A DNA stretch of 64,000 nt from Bacillota bacterium (GTDB lineage Bacteria; Bacillota_I; Bacilli_A; RF39; UBA660): the NCBI GenBank assembly GCA_023430885.1, contig JAEYYH010000042.1, positions 1 to 64,000 of the forward strand, given 5' to 3'. Below the pieces are notes generated by a model. It was not told the DNA's origin. It ran no database searches and saw nothing but the letters and a program-made list of their open reading frames with translations. Below are positions 25,416 through 34,022 of this stretch, piece by piece. Position 1 is the first letter of the stretch. Each line of letters opens with the position of its first letter. The translations under genes were made by a program, and so were the position numbers.

Positions 25416-25429
25416 TACCCAAAAGGGTA
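25416..25429. promoter_or_regulatory. Palindrome upstream of the HxlR gene
   Basis: TACCC-AAAA-GGGTA is a perfect inverted repeat just before the ribosome binding site of the regulator. It may be a second operator or an mRNA hairpin limiting translation. Confidence 0.4.
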
Positions 25430-25444
25430 CTAAGGAGGGATATT

Positions 25445-25804
25445 ATGGAATGTTGTAATAAAAATACCAATTGTCCAGTTGATGCCACACTAGATTTAAT
25501 TGGTGGTAAATATAAATCTTTAATATTATGGCATCTTGCTCAAAGTACTTTAAGATTTAATGAATTAAAAAAATTAATTCCAAATGCCACGCCAAAAATG
25601 TTAACACAGCAATTAAGAGAGTTAGAAAATGATAACTTGATAACTAGAACAGTTTATCCTGTTGTACCACCTAAAGTTGAATATAATTTATCAGAATTTG
25701 GTAAAAGTATTAAACCTATTCTTGATGCTATGTATAACTGGGGCGAAATTTATCTAAAGAAAAACGGCATTGAAGCATCATGCTCAATGAACCGTAATGA
25801 TTAA
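25445..25804 (+). CDS. HxlR-family winged-helix transcriptional regulator
   Basis: A 119-residue DNA-binding protein of the HxlR type. The family signature is clear: CPVDATLDLIGGKYKSLILW, LRFNELKKLIPNATPKMLTQ, and YPVVPPKVEYNLSEFG. The Cys-rich N-terminus (MECCNKNTNCP) and C-terminal Cys (EASCSM) could sense metal or oxidant. It is transcribed divergently from the copper operon, which suggests it controls copA; copper operons in Firmicutes more often use CopY or CsoR. Ribosome binding site AAGGAGGG. Confidence 0.85.
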   Translation: MECCNKNTNCPVDATLDLIGGKYKSLILWHLAQSTLRFNELKKLIPNATPKMLTQQLRELENDNLITRTVYPVVPPKVEYNLSEFGKSIKPILDAMYNWGEIYLKKNGIEASCSMNRND

Positions 25805-25813
25805 AGTATTTAA

Positions 25814-25847
25814 AAAGTAATATTATTACAATATTACTTTTTTATTT
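25814..25847 (+). terminator. Terminator after the HxlR gene
   Basis: AAAGTAATATT and AATATTACTTT form an 11-bp stem with a five-base loop, followed by TTTATTT on the plus strand. Confidence 0.8.
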
Positions 25848-25888
25848 ATAACTTTTTAATTAGCTTTTTTATATTAATGAAAGCTTAT

Positions 25889-26773
25889 CTATTTTGAAGC
25901 TTCATATATACTTTTTACACTAGATAATAAGTATGAATCAAATTCTTCATCAGTTTGTTTTACATTCAATCCTTCTAATAATGCTCTAGAGAAACTAGCA
26001 ATAACTCCTCTATTTTTTGCAAGTTTTTCGTTAGCCACATCTCTTGAATAACCACCAGATAGCGCTACTACTCTTACTACATTAGGGTGCTTAGTATATT
26101 CCTCATAGAAATTATCCTTAACAGGTATTGTAAATTTAAACATTATTTTCATACTTGGATCGATATTTTCTAAATGTTTATTAATTTCAATTTTTAGTAA
26201 TTCCTCGCATTTTTCCTTGTCAGCCGCATTAATATCAACTTCTGGTTCAATGATTGGTACTAGTTCTTTTGCAAATATTTGTTTTGCGATTTCAAATTGC
26301 TGATCTACAACTGACTTAATGCCTTCTTCATTATATTCTTTAATTACTGAGCGCATCTTAGTACCAAAAATATTTCTTTCTAAAGCTAAATTCAATAAAT
26401 CTTCTAACTCTGGCATTGGTTTCATTAATTGAACACCATTTGAAAGAACATCTAAGCCATTATCTATTTTTAGAAATGATACTATTTTCTTTTCATTCCA
26501 TAAATAATCAGCGGTATACTGACCGTCTACCATGCTTTCCATTGTTTTCTTAAACAAAATAACTCCAAGAATATGTTCATTTGAAAAAGAACTACTTTTA
26601 ATTACTCTACTACGCATTCTATGAACTAAATCAAACATTTCTTCTTCTGTATTATATTGGCCACTATCAACACCATATAACTTTAATGCACCTGCAGTAC
26701 TACCACCACTTTGATCCAAAGCTGCTATAAATCCTCTATTATTTTTTACAATATCATATTTTTCACTATTCAT
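25889..26773 (-). CDS. fda: Fructose-bisphosphate aldolase class I
   Basis: A glycolytic enzyme that splits fructose-1,6-bisphosphate through a Schiff-base lysine. The 294 residues show the bacterial class I pattern: GFIAALDQSGGSTAGALKLY, ILGVILFKKTMES, FLKIDNGL, IEPEVDI, and the phosphate-binding SGGYSRDVANEKL. The start is ATG 26773 (MNSEKYD) after AAGGAGAAC; an in-frame codon lies six codons earlier. A TATAAT at 26797-26802 (minus strand) is the likely -10. It is a single-gene unit. Confidence 0.93.
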   Translation of the reverse strand: MNSEKYDIVKNNRGFIAALDQSGGSTAGALKLYGVDSGQYNTEEEMFDLVHRMRSRVIKSSSFSNEHILGVILFKKTMESMVDGQYTADYLWNEKKIVSFLKIDNGLDVLSNGVQLMKPMPELEDLLNLALERNIFGTKMRSVIKEYNEEGIKSVVDQQFEIAKQIFAKELVPIIEPEVDINAADKEKCEELLKIEINKHLENIDPSMKIMFKFTIPVKDNFYEEYTKHPNVVRVVALSGGYSRDVANEKLAKNRGVIASFSRALLEGLNVKQTDEEFDSYLLSSVKSIYEASK

Positions 26774-26860
26774 TTTGTTCTCCTTTTTCATACTTCATTA
26801 TACTATTAGTACTATAAACAGTATAACACAAAAAATTATTTAAAAATAATTAGTTTACAT

Positions 26861-26886
26861 AAAAAAAAGGAGATATTTCTCCTTTT
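26861..26886 (-). terminator. Terminator of the bacteriocin locus
   Basis: AAAAGGAGA and TCTCCTTTT around a four-base loop, followed by a T-run on the minus strand. It overlaps the last codon of the third small peptide gene. Confidence 0.8.
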
Positions 26887-27055
26887 ACATGCATGGACCA
26901 TTATTAATTAAGACTCTTGCATAACTACCTACATATGTCCCATAAGTAAATATTACATTTACTAATGTCTCTATAAGTGGTAAACAAATCAATACTAATA
27001 AAGTTAACAATATAACTTTATAATTCTTTTTAATGTTTGTTATTATAGTGGACAT
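26885..27055 (-). CDS. Small membrane peptide of the bacteriocin locus (56 residues)
   Basis: Encodes MSTIITNIKKNYK, a hydrophobic stretch (VILLTLLVLICLPLIETLVN), and a C-terminal tail ending YARVLINNGPCM. There is no double-glycine leader. The tail matches the preceding peptide at fixed spacing: G-x2-V-G-S-x2-R-x-L-x5-C. The start is preceded by AGGTGATGG and overlaps the previous gene by 13 bp, so translation is coupled. It may be an immunity protein or a peptide anchored by an uncleaved membrane segment. Confidence 0.65.
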   Translation of the reverse strand: MSTIITNIKKNYKVILLTLLVLICLPLIETLVNVIFTYGTYVGSYARVLINNGPCM

Positions 27056-27207
27056 ATATTGCCATCACCTAATCTGCGTATGGAACTTCCTACTGCCCTA
27101 CCTAGTGCTAAAAAAGTATTTACTCCTTTAGTTATTGAGTTAATAAGTGTTCCTGTTATAGTTCCACCATAGATGTTTTTTAATTCTGCTGCTTCTAATT
27201 TTTTCAT
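27043..27207 (-). CDS. Double-glycine leader peptide 2 (putative bacteriocin, 54 residues)
   Basis: The leader MKKLEAAELKNIYGG ends in Gly-Gly, the cut site of C39 peptidases. The predicted mature peptide has 39 residues, starts TITGTLINSITKG and ends RRLGDGNICPL with one Cys. GxxVG-type spacing suggests a membrane-active helix. Ribosome binding site AGGAGATAAT. It lies between the other two peptide genes downstream of the exporter. Confidence 0.78.
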   Translation of the reverse strand: MKKLEAAELKNIYGGTITGTLINSITKGVNTFLALGRAVGSSIRRLGDGNICPL

Positions 27208-27215
27208 ATTATCTC

Positions 27216-27356
27216 CTAACTATTGCATTTTAATGGTCTAACATAACCATCTATAACACCAATTAGAAAGACTATTCCTGCTACTATTAATAATCCTGCT
27301 CCTAAACTAATGCTTCCACCTTTAATTTGTTTTAATTCTTTTTCTGTTAAATTCAT
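27216..27356 (-). CDS. Double-glycine leader peptide 1 (putative class II bacteriocin, 46 residues)
   Basis: The leader MNLTEKELKQIKGG is typical of class II bacteriocins. The predicted mature part of 32 residues has a Gly/Ala/Val/Ile-rich helix (LGAGLLIVAGIVFLIGVIDG) and ends YVRPLKCNS with one Cys. From memory this C-terminal pattern occurs in other unmodified double-glycine bacteriocins. Its ATG overlaps the stop of the accessory protein gene (ATGA); AAGGAAGG lies upstream. Confidence 0.8.
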   Translation of the reverse strand: MNLTEKELKQIKGGSISLGAGLLIVAGIVFLIGVIDGYVRPLKCNS

Positions 27357-27799
27357 TGATGTATACCTTCCTTTATTCTTTCTTTTAATTGTGTATATAA
27401 AGTTGTTTTTCCAAGTAGTATATTTATATCTAATACATTATTTTCTATTAAACCACCATCATTTAATGGTATATATAAACTCACTTCATAGTAAGCATTA
27501 TAATTAGAATCATATATTGCTGCACTTATACTATCTAAATTTACTTTATATTTTGAACCATTTACTAATATTTCACTATTGTTAAGTATTTTTAGATTAT
27601 TTTCTGATACTGTTAGATTTATTTTATTACTTTTTACTATTCCTTTTACTCTAGAAACTTTATCGTATTTATATAATGTTATAAATAATATTACTATTGC
27701 TAAAAACAGTAATACTATTAATATAAATATTTTATATATTAGACTTTCTTTTTTTCGTAAAATTATTTCACTATTATTATATATATCTATACTTGACAT
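27353..27799 (-). CDS. Short HlyD-like bacteriocin export accessory protein
   Basis: A 148-residue protein with one membrane segment (FILIVLLFLAIVILFITLYK) near residue 25 and a short beta-rich outer part (SRVKGIVKSNKINLTVSENN). Standard HlyD/ComB accessory proteins of this exporter type are about 400-470 residues with a coiled coil and lipoyl domain; that middle part is absent here. It overlaps the exporter gene by 13 bp. No frameshift is visible, so the short form seems genuine. Confidence 0.6.
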   Translation of the reverse strand: MSSIDIYNNSEIILRKKESLIYKIFILIVLLFLAIVILFITLYKYDKVSRVKGIVKSNKINLTVSENNLKILNNSEILVNGSKYKVNLDSISAAIYDSNYNAYYEVSLYIPLNDGGLIENNVLDINILLGKTTLYTQLKERIKEGIHQ

Positions 27800-29862
27800 T
27801 TAATTTCATCTTTCTTTATTAATCCATTCTCAAGTTCAATAAAATGATCATATAAATCCAAATTTTCTAATCTATGCGATACAAAAATAATAGTTTTATC
27901 TTTATATCTATTAAAGATATTTTTCAAAATTTTTCTTTCTAAATTAACGTCTACTTGATTAAGCCCTTCATCCACTAATAAAATATTAAATTTTGATAAT
28001 AGTGCTCTACTTAAAATGATTCTTTGTTTTTGACCACCTGATATATTAAAACCATTTTCTTCTATTATCATATTATAACCCAACTTATTATTGTTAATAA
28101 TTTCATCTACATAACAATCCTTTACTACATTAGTAAACTTATCACTATCATTATTATCTAAGTTTATATTATTATATAAACTATCTGTAAATAGAATCTC
28201 GTTTTGTGATATATAAGAAACACTATTTCTAATATTGCCTATATCATTAATATCGTCATTTCCTATAAATATCTTCTCTCTTTTTACTTCATAATATTTC
28301 ATAATTATCTTTAAAAGAGTACTCTTTCCTGAACCACTTTTGCCCGCAATAACTACTTTCTCACCTTGTTTAATATCTAACTTAATATTTTTAAGTACCT
28401 CATTATCATAATTATAAATATAACTTAGATTATTAATTTTAATATTACCATTAACCTCTTTATTAATTAATTTATTTTCTTTATCTTCAAACATTTCATA
28501 AACTTTTTTAATAGCTTTTTTTGCTTCTTCAATACTTAAATCAAGCGATATAATGTTTCTTATAGGGGAAAAGAAAAACATAGATATCGAATTGAATGCT
28601 ATTAAAGTACCAATTGTTATAGTACCATCTATTACAAGTAAAATTCCATAGTACATAATTATAACTTCACTAATGCTATTTACTATTTCTTTTACTAAGT
28701 TTTGATTATTAATAAAATTGTCCAAATCAACTATTTTTTTTAAATATTTAACATATTTATTTTCATATTTTCTAATAATACTATTTTCAATATTTAAACC
28801 TTTGACCGTTTCAAAACCGTTTATACTTTCAAACATATAAGATGTCATACTAGCTTTTTCCTCATAAAAACTATTTGTCTTTTCATTTAAAAAATGCTTT
28901 GAAATAATAAATATTAAAATATAACATATTAGAACTACTAAAGATATAAAAAACATATTGGGATTTATAATATAAAGTATTAATGCCGAGAAAATTGTAA
29001 GTGGAAAATCCATAAATAAAGTTAAAATAAGATTGTTTATTAAATTTCTTATTTTTTCTAAATCATTTATTTTTGATATTATTTCACCTGTTGTTCTATT
29101 ACGATAATATTGATATGGGAGGGTCAAAACTTTCTTATAAACATCCATATTCATAGATATATCTATTTTTTGATTAACAAATATTAACAACTTATTTCTT
29201 AGATAGTTTGTTATTATTTTAAGTATATAGATTAGCATAAAAAAGATAAAAATAAATAATAAATAATTTTTGGGTGAACTAATTAAATCAAATAATAATT
29301 TTAAATAAAACGAAAATGCTATTGTTGCTATCATATATATGAAGGACATAAAAAATAATTCTAATATACTTTTTTTATAATTTTTCAAAATGTCTAATAC
29401 TACTTTAAATAGTTTTACTTCTGCATTCTTTACTACAGGTTTTACTGGATAAGAGATTATCAATACATTATTCCATATTTTATCAAATTCTTCGTAGGAG
29501 ATTTTTTTAATTTTAGAATTGGGATCAGCTATTAATAAATATTTCTTTTTAAAGTTTATTTTATAAATTATAATATAATGATTATAACTTTTATCTACAG
29601 TTACATGTGCTATAGCAGGAAGAATTAGATTATCGTTATTAATTTCACTTAATGATGCTTTGATGCCTTCAGCATTAAAACCTATTTCTTTAAATACTTC
29701 CACTATTTTTAAAGCACTTGTTCCTGTTTTATCAGTATTCAAATAATTAGACAAATCTTCTAAACTAATATATCCATTATAATATTTAATAATCATCTGC
29801 ATACATGCACATGCACAGTTTTTAAGACCATCTTGCTTAGTAAATGGATATTTATAATACAT
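27787..29862 (-). CDS. Peptidase-containing ABC transporter (C39, bacteriocin processing and export)
   Basis: A 691-residue exporter that cuts double-glycine leaders and exports the peptide. The N-terminal C39 peptidase has TKQDGLKNCACACMQMIIKY with the catalytic Cys, the His strand PAIAHVTVDKSYNHYII and the Asp in LIADPNS. Its Cys context is NCA, not the usual DCG. A six-helix membrane domain follows (about 150-430), then the ATPase with Walker A GKSGSGKST, signature ISGGQKQRI and Walker B LLVDEG. The start is ATG 29862 after an ideal AGGAGGTGATAAAC. It leads the operon with the accessory protein and three peptides. Confidence 0.92.
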   Translation of the reverse strand: MYYKYPFTKQDGLKNCACACMQMIIKYYNGYISLEDLSNYLNTDKTGTSALKIVEVFKEIGFNAEGIKASLSEINNDNLILPAIAHVTVDKSYNHYIIIYKINFKKKYLLIADPNSKIKKISYEEFDKIWNNVLIISYPVKPVVKNAEVKLFKVVLDILKNYKKSILELFFMSFIYMIATIAFSFYLKLLFDLISSPKNYLLFIFIFFMLIYILKIITNYLRNKLLIFVNQKIDISMNMDVYKKVLTLPYQYYRNRTTGEIISKINDLEKIRNLINNLILTLFMDFPLTIFSALILYIINPNMFFISLVVLICYILIFIISKHFLNEKTNSFYEEKASMTSYMFESINGFETVKGLNIENSIIRKYENKYVKYLKKIVDLDNFINNQNLVKEIVNSISEVIIMYYGILLVIDGTITIGTLIAFNSISMFFFSPIRNIISLDLSIEEAKKAIKKVYEMFEDKENKLINKEVNGNIKINNLSYIYNYDNEVLKNIKLDIKQGEKVVIAGKSGSGKSTLLKIIMKYYEVKREKIFIGNDDINDIGNIRNSVSYISQNEILFTDSLYNNINLDNNDSDKFTNVVKDCYVDEIINNNKLGYNMIIEENGFNISGGQKQRIILSRALLSKFNILLVDEGLNQVDVNLERKILKNIFNRYKDKTIIFVSHRLENLDLYDHFIELENGLIKKDEIKCQV

Positions 29863-29920
29863 GTTTATCACCTCCTTACTTATATGTTACATAAGAAAGT
29901 GTTTATTTCCTTTTTTATAC

Positions 29921-29946
29921 GAAAAAAAATCCTAATAAATAGGATC
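29921..29946 (-). terminator. Terminator between recD2 unit and bacteriocin operon
   Basis: ATCCTA-TTTAT-TAGGAT followed by TTTTTTTTC on the minus strand, after the small membrane protein gene. Confidence 0.8.
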
Positions 29947-29955
29947 TTTTTTCTG

Positions 29956-30102
29956 TTATTTTTCTAACTCATCACATTGGCACTTGTATTTATCATCGAT
30001 AAATTCTGTAACCATCTGCATCATATCTGCACTATACCTTTGATATACTATAGCAGCTGCCGCTCCTATAGCAAGGAGTGTTAAGCATTTAACAACTTTC
30101 AT
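29956..30102 (-). CDS. Small membrane protein of unknown function (48 residues)
   Basis: Starts at ATG 30102 with GAGAGGTGATATT upstream. It has an N-terminal hydrophobic segment (CLTLLAIGAAAAIVY) and an acidic tail ending DKYKCQCDELEK with a CxC pair. It resembles short YtxH-like anchored proteins in layout only. It follows recD2 by 56 bp and may be cotranscribed with it. Confidence 0.6.
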   Translation of the reverse strand: MKVVKCLTLLAIGAAAAIVYQRYSADMMQMVTEFIDDKYKCQCDELEK

Positions 30103-30158
30103 AATATCACCTCTCAAGTTAGAAAAGTCCTTTGTATGCATACGGTAATAGTATGTGT

Positions 30159-32384
30159 TTAGTTTTGCTTATTATACAAAATATTTGCTATTTTATCTAG
30201 TAAGGAGGTTTTTCTAATATACTCATTACCATTATTAACTGAATATACAAAAGCTGATGGTTCTCCTAAAATAATTAGTTTCTTTTTGGCTCTTGTTATT
30301 GCTGTATATAGAAGTTTTCTATAAAGCATTCTTTTAAAACTATTACATATTGGAAGAATAACCATTTCAAATTCACTACCTTGAGCTTTATGAATGCTTA
30401 TTATATAACCATGTTTAAATTTATTAAAATCTTTAGGAACATATTTTACTACATTACCATCAAAATCAATATCAATTTCATTTTTACCACTTTTACTAGT
30501 ATTAGCATAAATAATACTTTTTATTACACCAATATCACCATTAAAAACATTTAAGTCTGGCATATTAACTAGTTGTAAAATTTTATCATTTTCGCGATAT
30601 GTTACATCACCATATATAATTTCCCTTTTATCATCGCTTGGAGCATTAAATATTTTTTGTAATTCTATATTTAAATTATCAATACCATTTTCTCCATGAT
30701 ACATTGGCGCCATTAACTGTACTCTTTTATAATCATATCCTTTATTTAATACTTGCTTACATAATTTTTTTAAATTTTCTTTTATACTAGAACCATTACA
30801 TTCTAAAAAAGTATAATCACTTCTTGTTTCTAAAAAATTTTCTGATAAATCATTGTCTTTTATTTCAATTGCTAGAGTATTAATGTAAGAATTTTCATCT
30901 TGCCTATAAAGTAAATCTAAATGAACAGTATCTATAACATCACTTTCAATTAAATCTTTTAAAACTTGTCCTGGTCCTACACTAGGAAGTTGATTATAAT
31001 CACCTACTAGTACAACTTGAATATTATCAGTTAATCCTTTAAATAAACTATCTAGTAAGTTAATATCGATCATACTTACTTCATCTACAATAATAAAGCT
31101 ACTTTTATCCGGAGTATATTCATCTACTGCAAACTTATTTGTCTCTTTATTCCATTTTAAAAATCTATGAATAGTACTTGCAGGAAGATTGGTAGATTCA
31201 CTCATACGTTTACTTGCTCTACCGGTTGGTGCTAATAAAGCTAATTTTTCAGTAAGCTGGTCATTACTTAATTTATTTAGTTCTGAATATAGTTCAACAA
31301 TAGCTTTAATAATGGTTGTTTTACCTGTTCCTGGACCACCAGTTATAATTAATATATTATTTTGTAAAGCCTTCATAATAGCTTCTTTTTGTTTATCATT
31401 ATATATAATACCTGTTGTTTCTTCTAAATGACTTAAATAGTTATTTAATTTGGGGTAAACTTTATTTTCTCTAGAAGCTAATTTGATAATCTTATTTGCA
31501 ACATAGTCTTCTGCTTTCCATATATCAGCTAAATAGTAATGTTCATCATATTTTATTATTTTATTTTCTTTTTCAAGTTCAAATAAATTATCATCAAAAT
31601 AATCAGTATTTAGTTCAGTTCTAAGATATAATTCAACATTTTTAATAATATCGCCATATTCTAAATAAGTATCTCCATTTGAAAAAACTAAATTTTTAAC
31701 AACATACATTATAGTTGCTTTTACCCTATTACTGTCATCAGGATTAATTCCCTGTTTCATAGCAATATCATCTACTTTTAAAAATGATAATTCATCTACA
31801 TTATCTATTATGGAATAGATATTTTTTTCTATTATATCTTTTGTCATATTTTTATAAACGTTATATATACTCATAGCATCTTTCATTGAAAAACCAAGTT
31901 CAGTTAAATAAATAATTGTCGCACTGCTTTCATTATATTTAATTAAACTATTATATATTGAAGTTGCTTTTTTACTAGTTAATTTTGGGACTAAATTAAG
32001 AATAGCTGGATCTTCCATAATTTTATCAAGCACATCAAGACCTAAAGTATCTACGATGGCAGCAGCCATTTTATCACCTACTCCAGGAAATAAATCACTT
32101 GATAAAAATTCAATTAATCCATCTTTATCTTCAGGTTTTACTCTTTCATATTCAGATACTTGAAATTGAAAACCATATTTAGGATGTTCTAAACTTTCAC
32201 CATAAAATATATACATATCTTCTTCATTAAGTTCATGAAAATATCCAGTAAAGGTGATTGTCTTATTTATAAAATCTTCTAACTCAGTACTATTAGTTTC
32301 TTTAACTCTAAAAAGGCCAATTACATAGCCTTTATCTGATTTAAATATTGTTTTTTTAAAATTACCTTTAATATATATCTTCAT
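30159..32384 (-). CDS. recD2: ATP-dependent 5'-3' DNA helicase RecD2
   Basis: A superfamily 1B helicase of 741 residues acting in DNA repair and replication restart without RecBC. The N-terminal OB-like and helix-hairpin-helix region (EFLSSDLFPGVGDKMAAAIV) is typical of the long RecD2 form. Helicase motifs: GGPGTGKTT (I), LAPTGRASKRM, IIVDEVSMID (II), VGDYNQLPSVGPG (III) and the C-terminal ISIHKAQGSEFEMVILP with YTAITRAKKKL (V-VI). Confidence 0.94.
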   Translation of the reverse strand: MKIYIKGNFKKTIFKSDKGYVIGLFRVKETNSTELEDFINKTITFTGYFHELNEEDMYIFYGESLEHPKYGFQFQVSEYERVKPEDKDGLIEFLSSDLFPGVGDKMAAAIVDTLGLDVLDKIMEDPAILNLVPKLTSKKATSIYNSLIKYNESSATIIYLTELGFSMKDAMSIYNVYKNMTKDIIEKNIYSIIDNVDELSFLKVDDIAMKQGINPDDSNRVKATIMYVVKNLVFSNGDTYLEYGDIIKNVELYLRTELNTDYFDDNLFELEKENKIIKYDEHYYLADIWKAEDYVANKIIKLASRENKVYPKLNNYLSHLEETTGIIYNDKQKEAIMKALQNNILIITGGPGTGKTTIIKAIVELYSELNKLSNDQLTEKLALLAPTGRASKRMSESTNLPASTIHRFLKWNKETNKFAVDEYTPDKSSFIIVDEVSMIDINLLDSLFKGLTDNIQVVLVGDYNQLPSVGPGQVLKDLIESDVIDTVHLDLLYRQDENSYINTLAIEIKDNDLSENFLETRSDYTFLECNGSSIKENLKKLCKQVLNKGYDYKRVQLMAPMYHGENGIDNLNIELQKIFNAPSDDKREIIYGDVTYRENDKILQLVNMPDLNVFNGDIGVIKSIIYANTSKSGKNEIDIDFDGNVVKYVPKDFNKFKHGYIISIHKAQGSEFEMVILPICNSFKRMLYRKLLYTAITRAKKKLIILGEPSAFVYSVNNGNEYIRKTSLLDKIANILYNKQN

Positions 32385-32415
32385 GTCATACCACCTTTAT
32401 ATATATTACCATAGA

Positions 32416-32441
32416 TAAAAAGAAAATCCTAGTTATAGGAC
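32416..32441 (-). terminator. Terminator upstream of recD2
   Basis: GTCCTA-TAAC-TAGGAT (one G-T pair) then TTTCTTTTT on the minus strand, ending the unit of the three unknown genes upstream. Confidence 0.7.
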
Positions 32442-32446
32442 TTTCT

Positions 32447-33124
32447 TTAGTTAGATTTTTGATATGTTTTTGGCTCGGCTGTTCCATCATCGATAACATT
32501 GCCATCTTTGTCAGTATAACCTGAGATATATTTTACCCAGTCTATATATGACCCGTTAAATGGTGTTCCATCCTCGTATGTTGCACCAATTGGGGCTACA
32601 TTATTTTCTCTTCTTTCATCATTAATCTGTTCTACATACTGAATATTTTCTTCTGCTTTTTCTTTGGTTGCTTCATCATATGTATTAAGTGCTAATGCTG
32701 TAAAACCCGTTAACATCAAAGTACACGCTACTCCGCAAGCTAGCATTTTTGTAGTATTTACTGTTTTTATCGCATGAGATGCTTTTACTAGAGCTTCTAA
32801 TCTATCGGTATATGGTTTGTTATCTTCATAATATGCTTTTGATACTTTTACACGATGAGCATATTTGATTTTTTTGCCCGAAGGCATTTCTACACCATAA
32901 ACAAAACGATATATTACATATTTTCCATCTTTTTTTTCTATTTTATCGCCTTTTAATAACTCTTTATTGTTTATTAAATCACTTACAACATCTACAACAT
33001 CATCTTTACTGTATGGTACTAAAAGTCCTTGTCCATCTCTTTCAAGTTTGCCATAGCTAAGTGATCTATATGCAGGTTCATCTGGTCTTCTAATGACATA
33101 AGTATTTGTTTCTTTAATCCCCAT
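32447..33124 (-). CDS. Unknown protein with a central membrane segment
   Basis: I do not recognise this 225-residue protein. The first ~125 residues are soluble and charged (RRPDEPAYRSLSYGKLERDG). One membrane segment follows (MLACGVACTLMLTGFTALAL), then an acidic, probably external tail with GATYEDGTPFNGSYIDWVKY. It may be a membrane anchor with an inside sensing part. It follows the DUF1292 gene by 7 bp. Confidence 0.65.
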   Translation of the reverse strand: MGIKETNTYVIRRPDEPAYRSLSYGKLERDGQGLLVPYSKDDVVDVVSDLINNKELLKGDKIEKKDGKYVIYRFVYGVEMPSGKKIKYAHRVKVSKAYYEDNKPYTDRLEALVKASHAIKTVNTTKMLACGVACTLMLTGFTALALNTYDEATKEKAEENIQYVEQINDERRENNVAPIGATYEDGTPFNGSYIDWVKYISGYTDKDGNVIDDGTAEPKTYQKSN

Positions 33125-33131
33125 AATTCAC

Positions 33132-33365
33132 CTACCCATTATTCTTATCTGCATAATACATTAAAGCTTGATCAAATTCTGCATCATCCTTTAAACCAAT
33201 AAGCATTTTACCTTTTGGTTCTTCTTTTACTTTGCGAATACAAAAATCTGTCTCATCAGAAATATTAGATAAATATACATACGTATTATTATTTTCTGTT
33301 ATTTCATCAATAATGGCATACTGTTTTCCATCTTCTAGCGTAACAAAATCTAATTCTTGTTCCAT
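33132..33365 (-). CDS. DUF1292 family protein
   Basis: A 77-residue acidic protein of the DUF1292 (YrzB-like) type, seen from FVTLEDGKQYAIIDEITENN and the YVYLSNIS strand. The function of the family is not known; in Bacillus it neighbours alanyl-tRNA synthetase genes, which are absent here. It sits between two unknown membrane proteins. Confidence 0.75.
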   Translation of the reverse strand: MEQELDFVTLEDGKQYAIIDEITENNNTYVYLSNISDETDFCIRKVKEEPKGKMLIGLKDDAEFDQALMYYADKNNG

Positions 33366-33375
33366 ATATATTCCC

Positions 33376-33996
33376 CTATCTACTTTTTATTTCATCTACT
33401 TGTGATTGCATTTCATTTGCATTGTGCTCATTTACTATCATATTAGTCATAGCTGCTTCATAAGCATTATAATCAGCTTTTCCATCTTTATCTACAAAAC
33501 CTTTTGAAACAACATAATCATTAAAACTATTAAATTTTTGTGCTGCTTCTTCTGCTTTTTTCTGAAAGTCTACTGAAGATATAACATCATTCATTTGTTC
33601 TATTTTATTACCTTCATTATAGCCAATGTTCATGTAAACACCGTATATACCCTTATCAATATTATCTTGATCACTTGTTAGTTCACTTGCTATATCATAA
33701 GTATCATAAAAATAATGCTGATTATCATCAGTTCTATGTGTTTCTTTATTGACTAGTTGTGAATAACTAGATGTTTCTTCCCTAACAATTTTTGATTCAC
33801 TTAAATTTTCAGATATAACATGGCCTCCATATACAAGAGCGCTTGTTGCTAACACAGCAATCATAGCTCCAGCTAAAAAAGTTGTTTTTAGTCTAGCAAT
33901 ATAAGCTTCCTTAGTCATTTTTACATATCTTACTTTTTTTTCTTCGCCCACACTTTTATTGCGAGCTCTTTCATACATTTCTTCTCTATTACTCAT
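33376..33996 (-). CDS. Unknown single-span membrane protein
   Basis: A 206-residue protein with a short basic inner part (ARNKSVGEEKKVRYVKMTKE), one membrane segment (AGAMIAVLATSALVYGGHVI) and a ~150-residue charged outer domain containing HRTDDNQHYFYDTYDIASEL. No family recognised. It follows mtaB by 27 bp. Confidence 0.65.
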   Translation of the reverse strand: MSNREEMYERARNKSVGEEKKVRYVKMTKEAYIARLKTTFLAGAMIAVLATSALVYGGHVISENLSESKIVREETSSYSQLVNKETHRTDDNQHYFYDTYDIASELTSDQDNIDKGIYGVYMNIGYNEGNKIEQMNDVISSVDFQKKAEEAAQKFNSFNDYVVSKGFVDKDGKADYNAYEAAMTNMIVNEHNANEMQSQVDEIKSR

Positions 33997-34022
33997 CTTG
34001 CTAACCTCCTATATTAAATATA

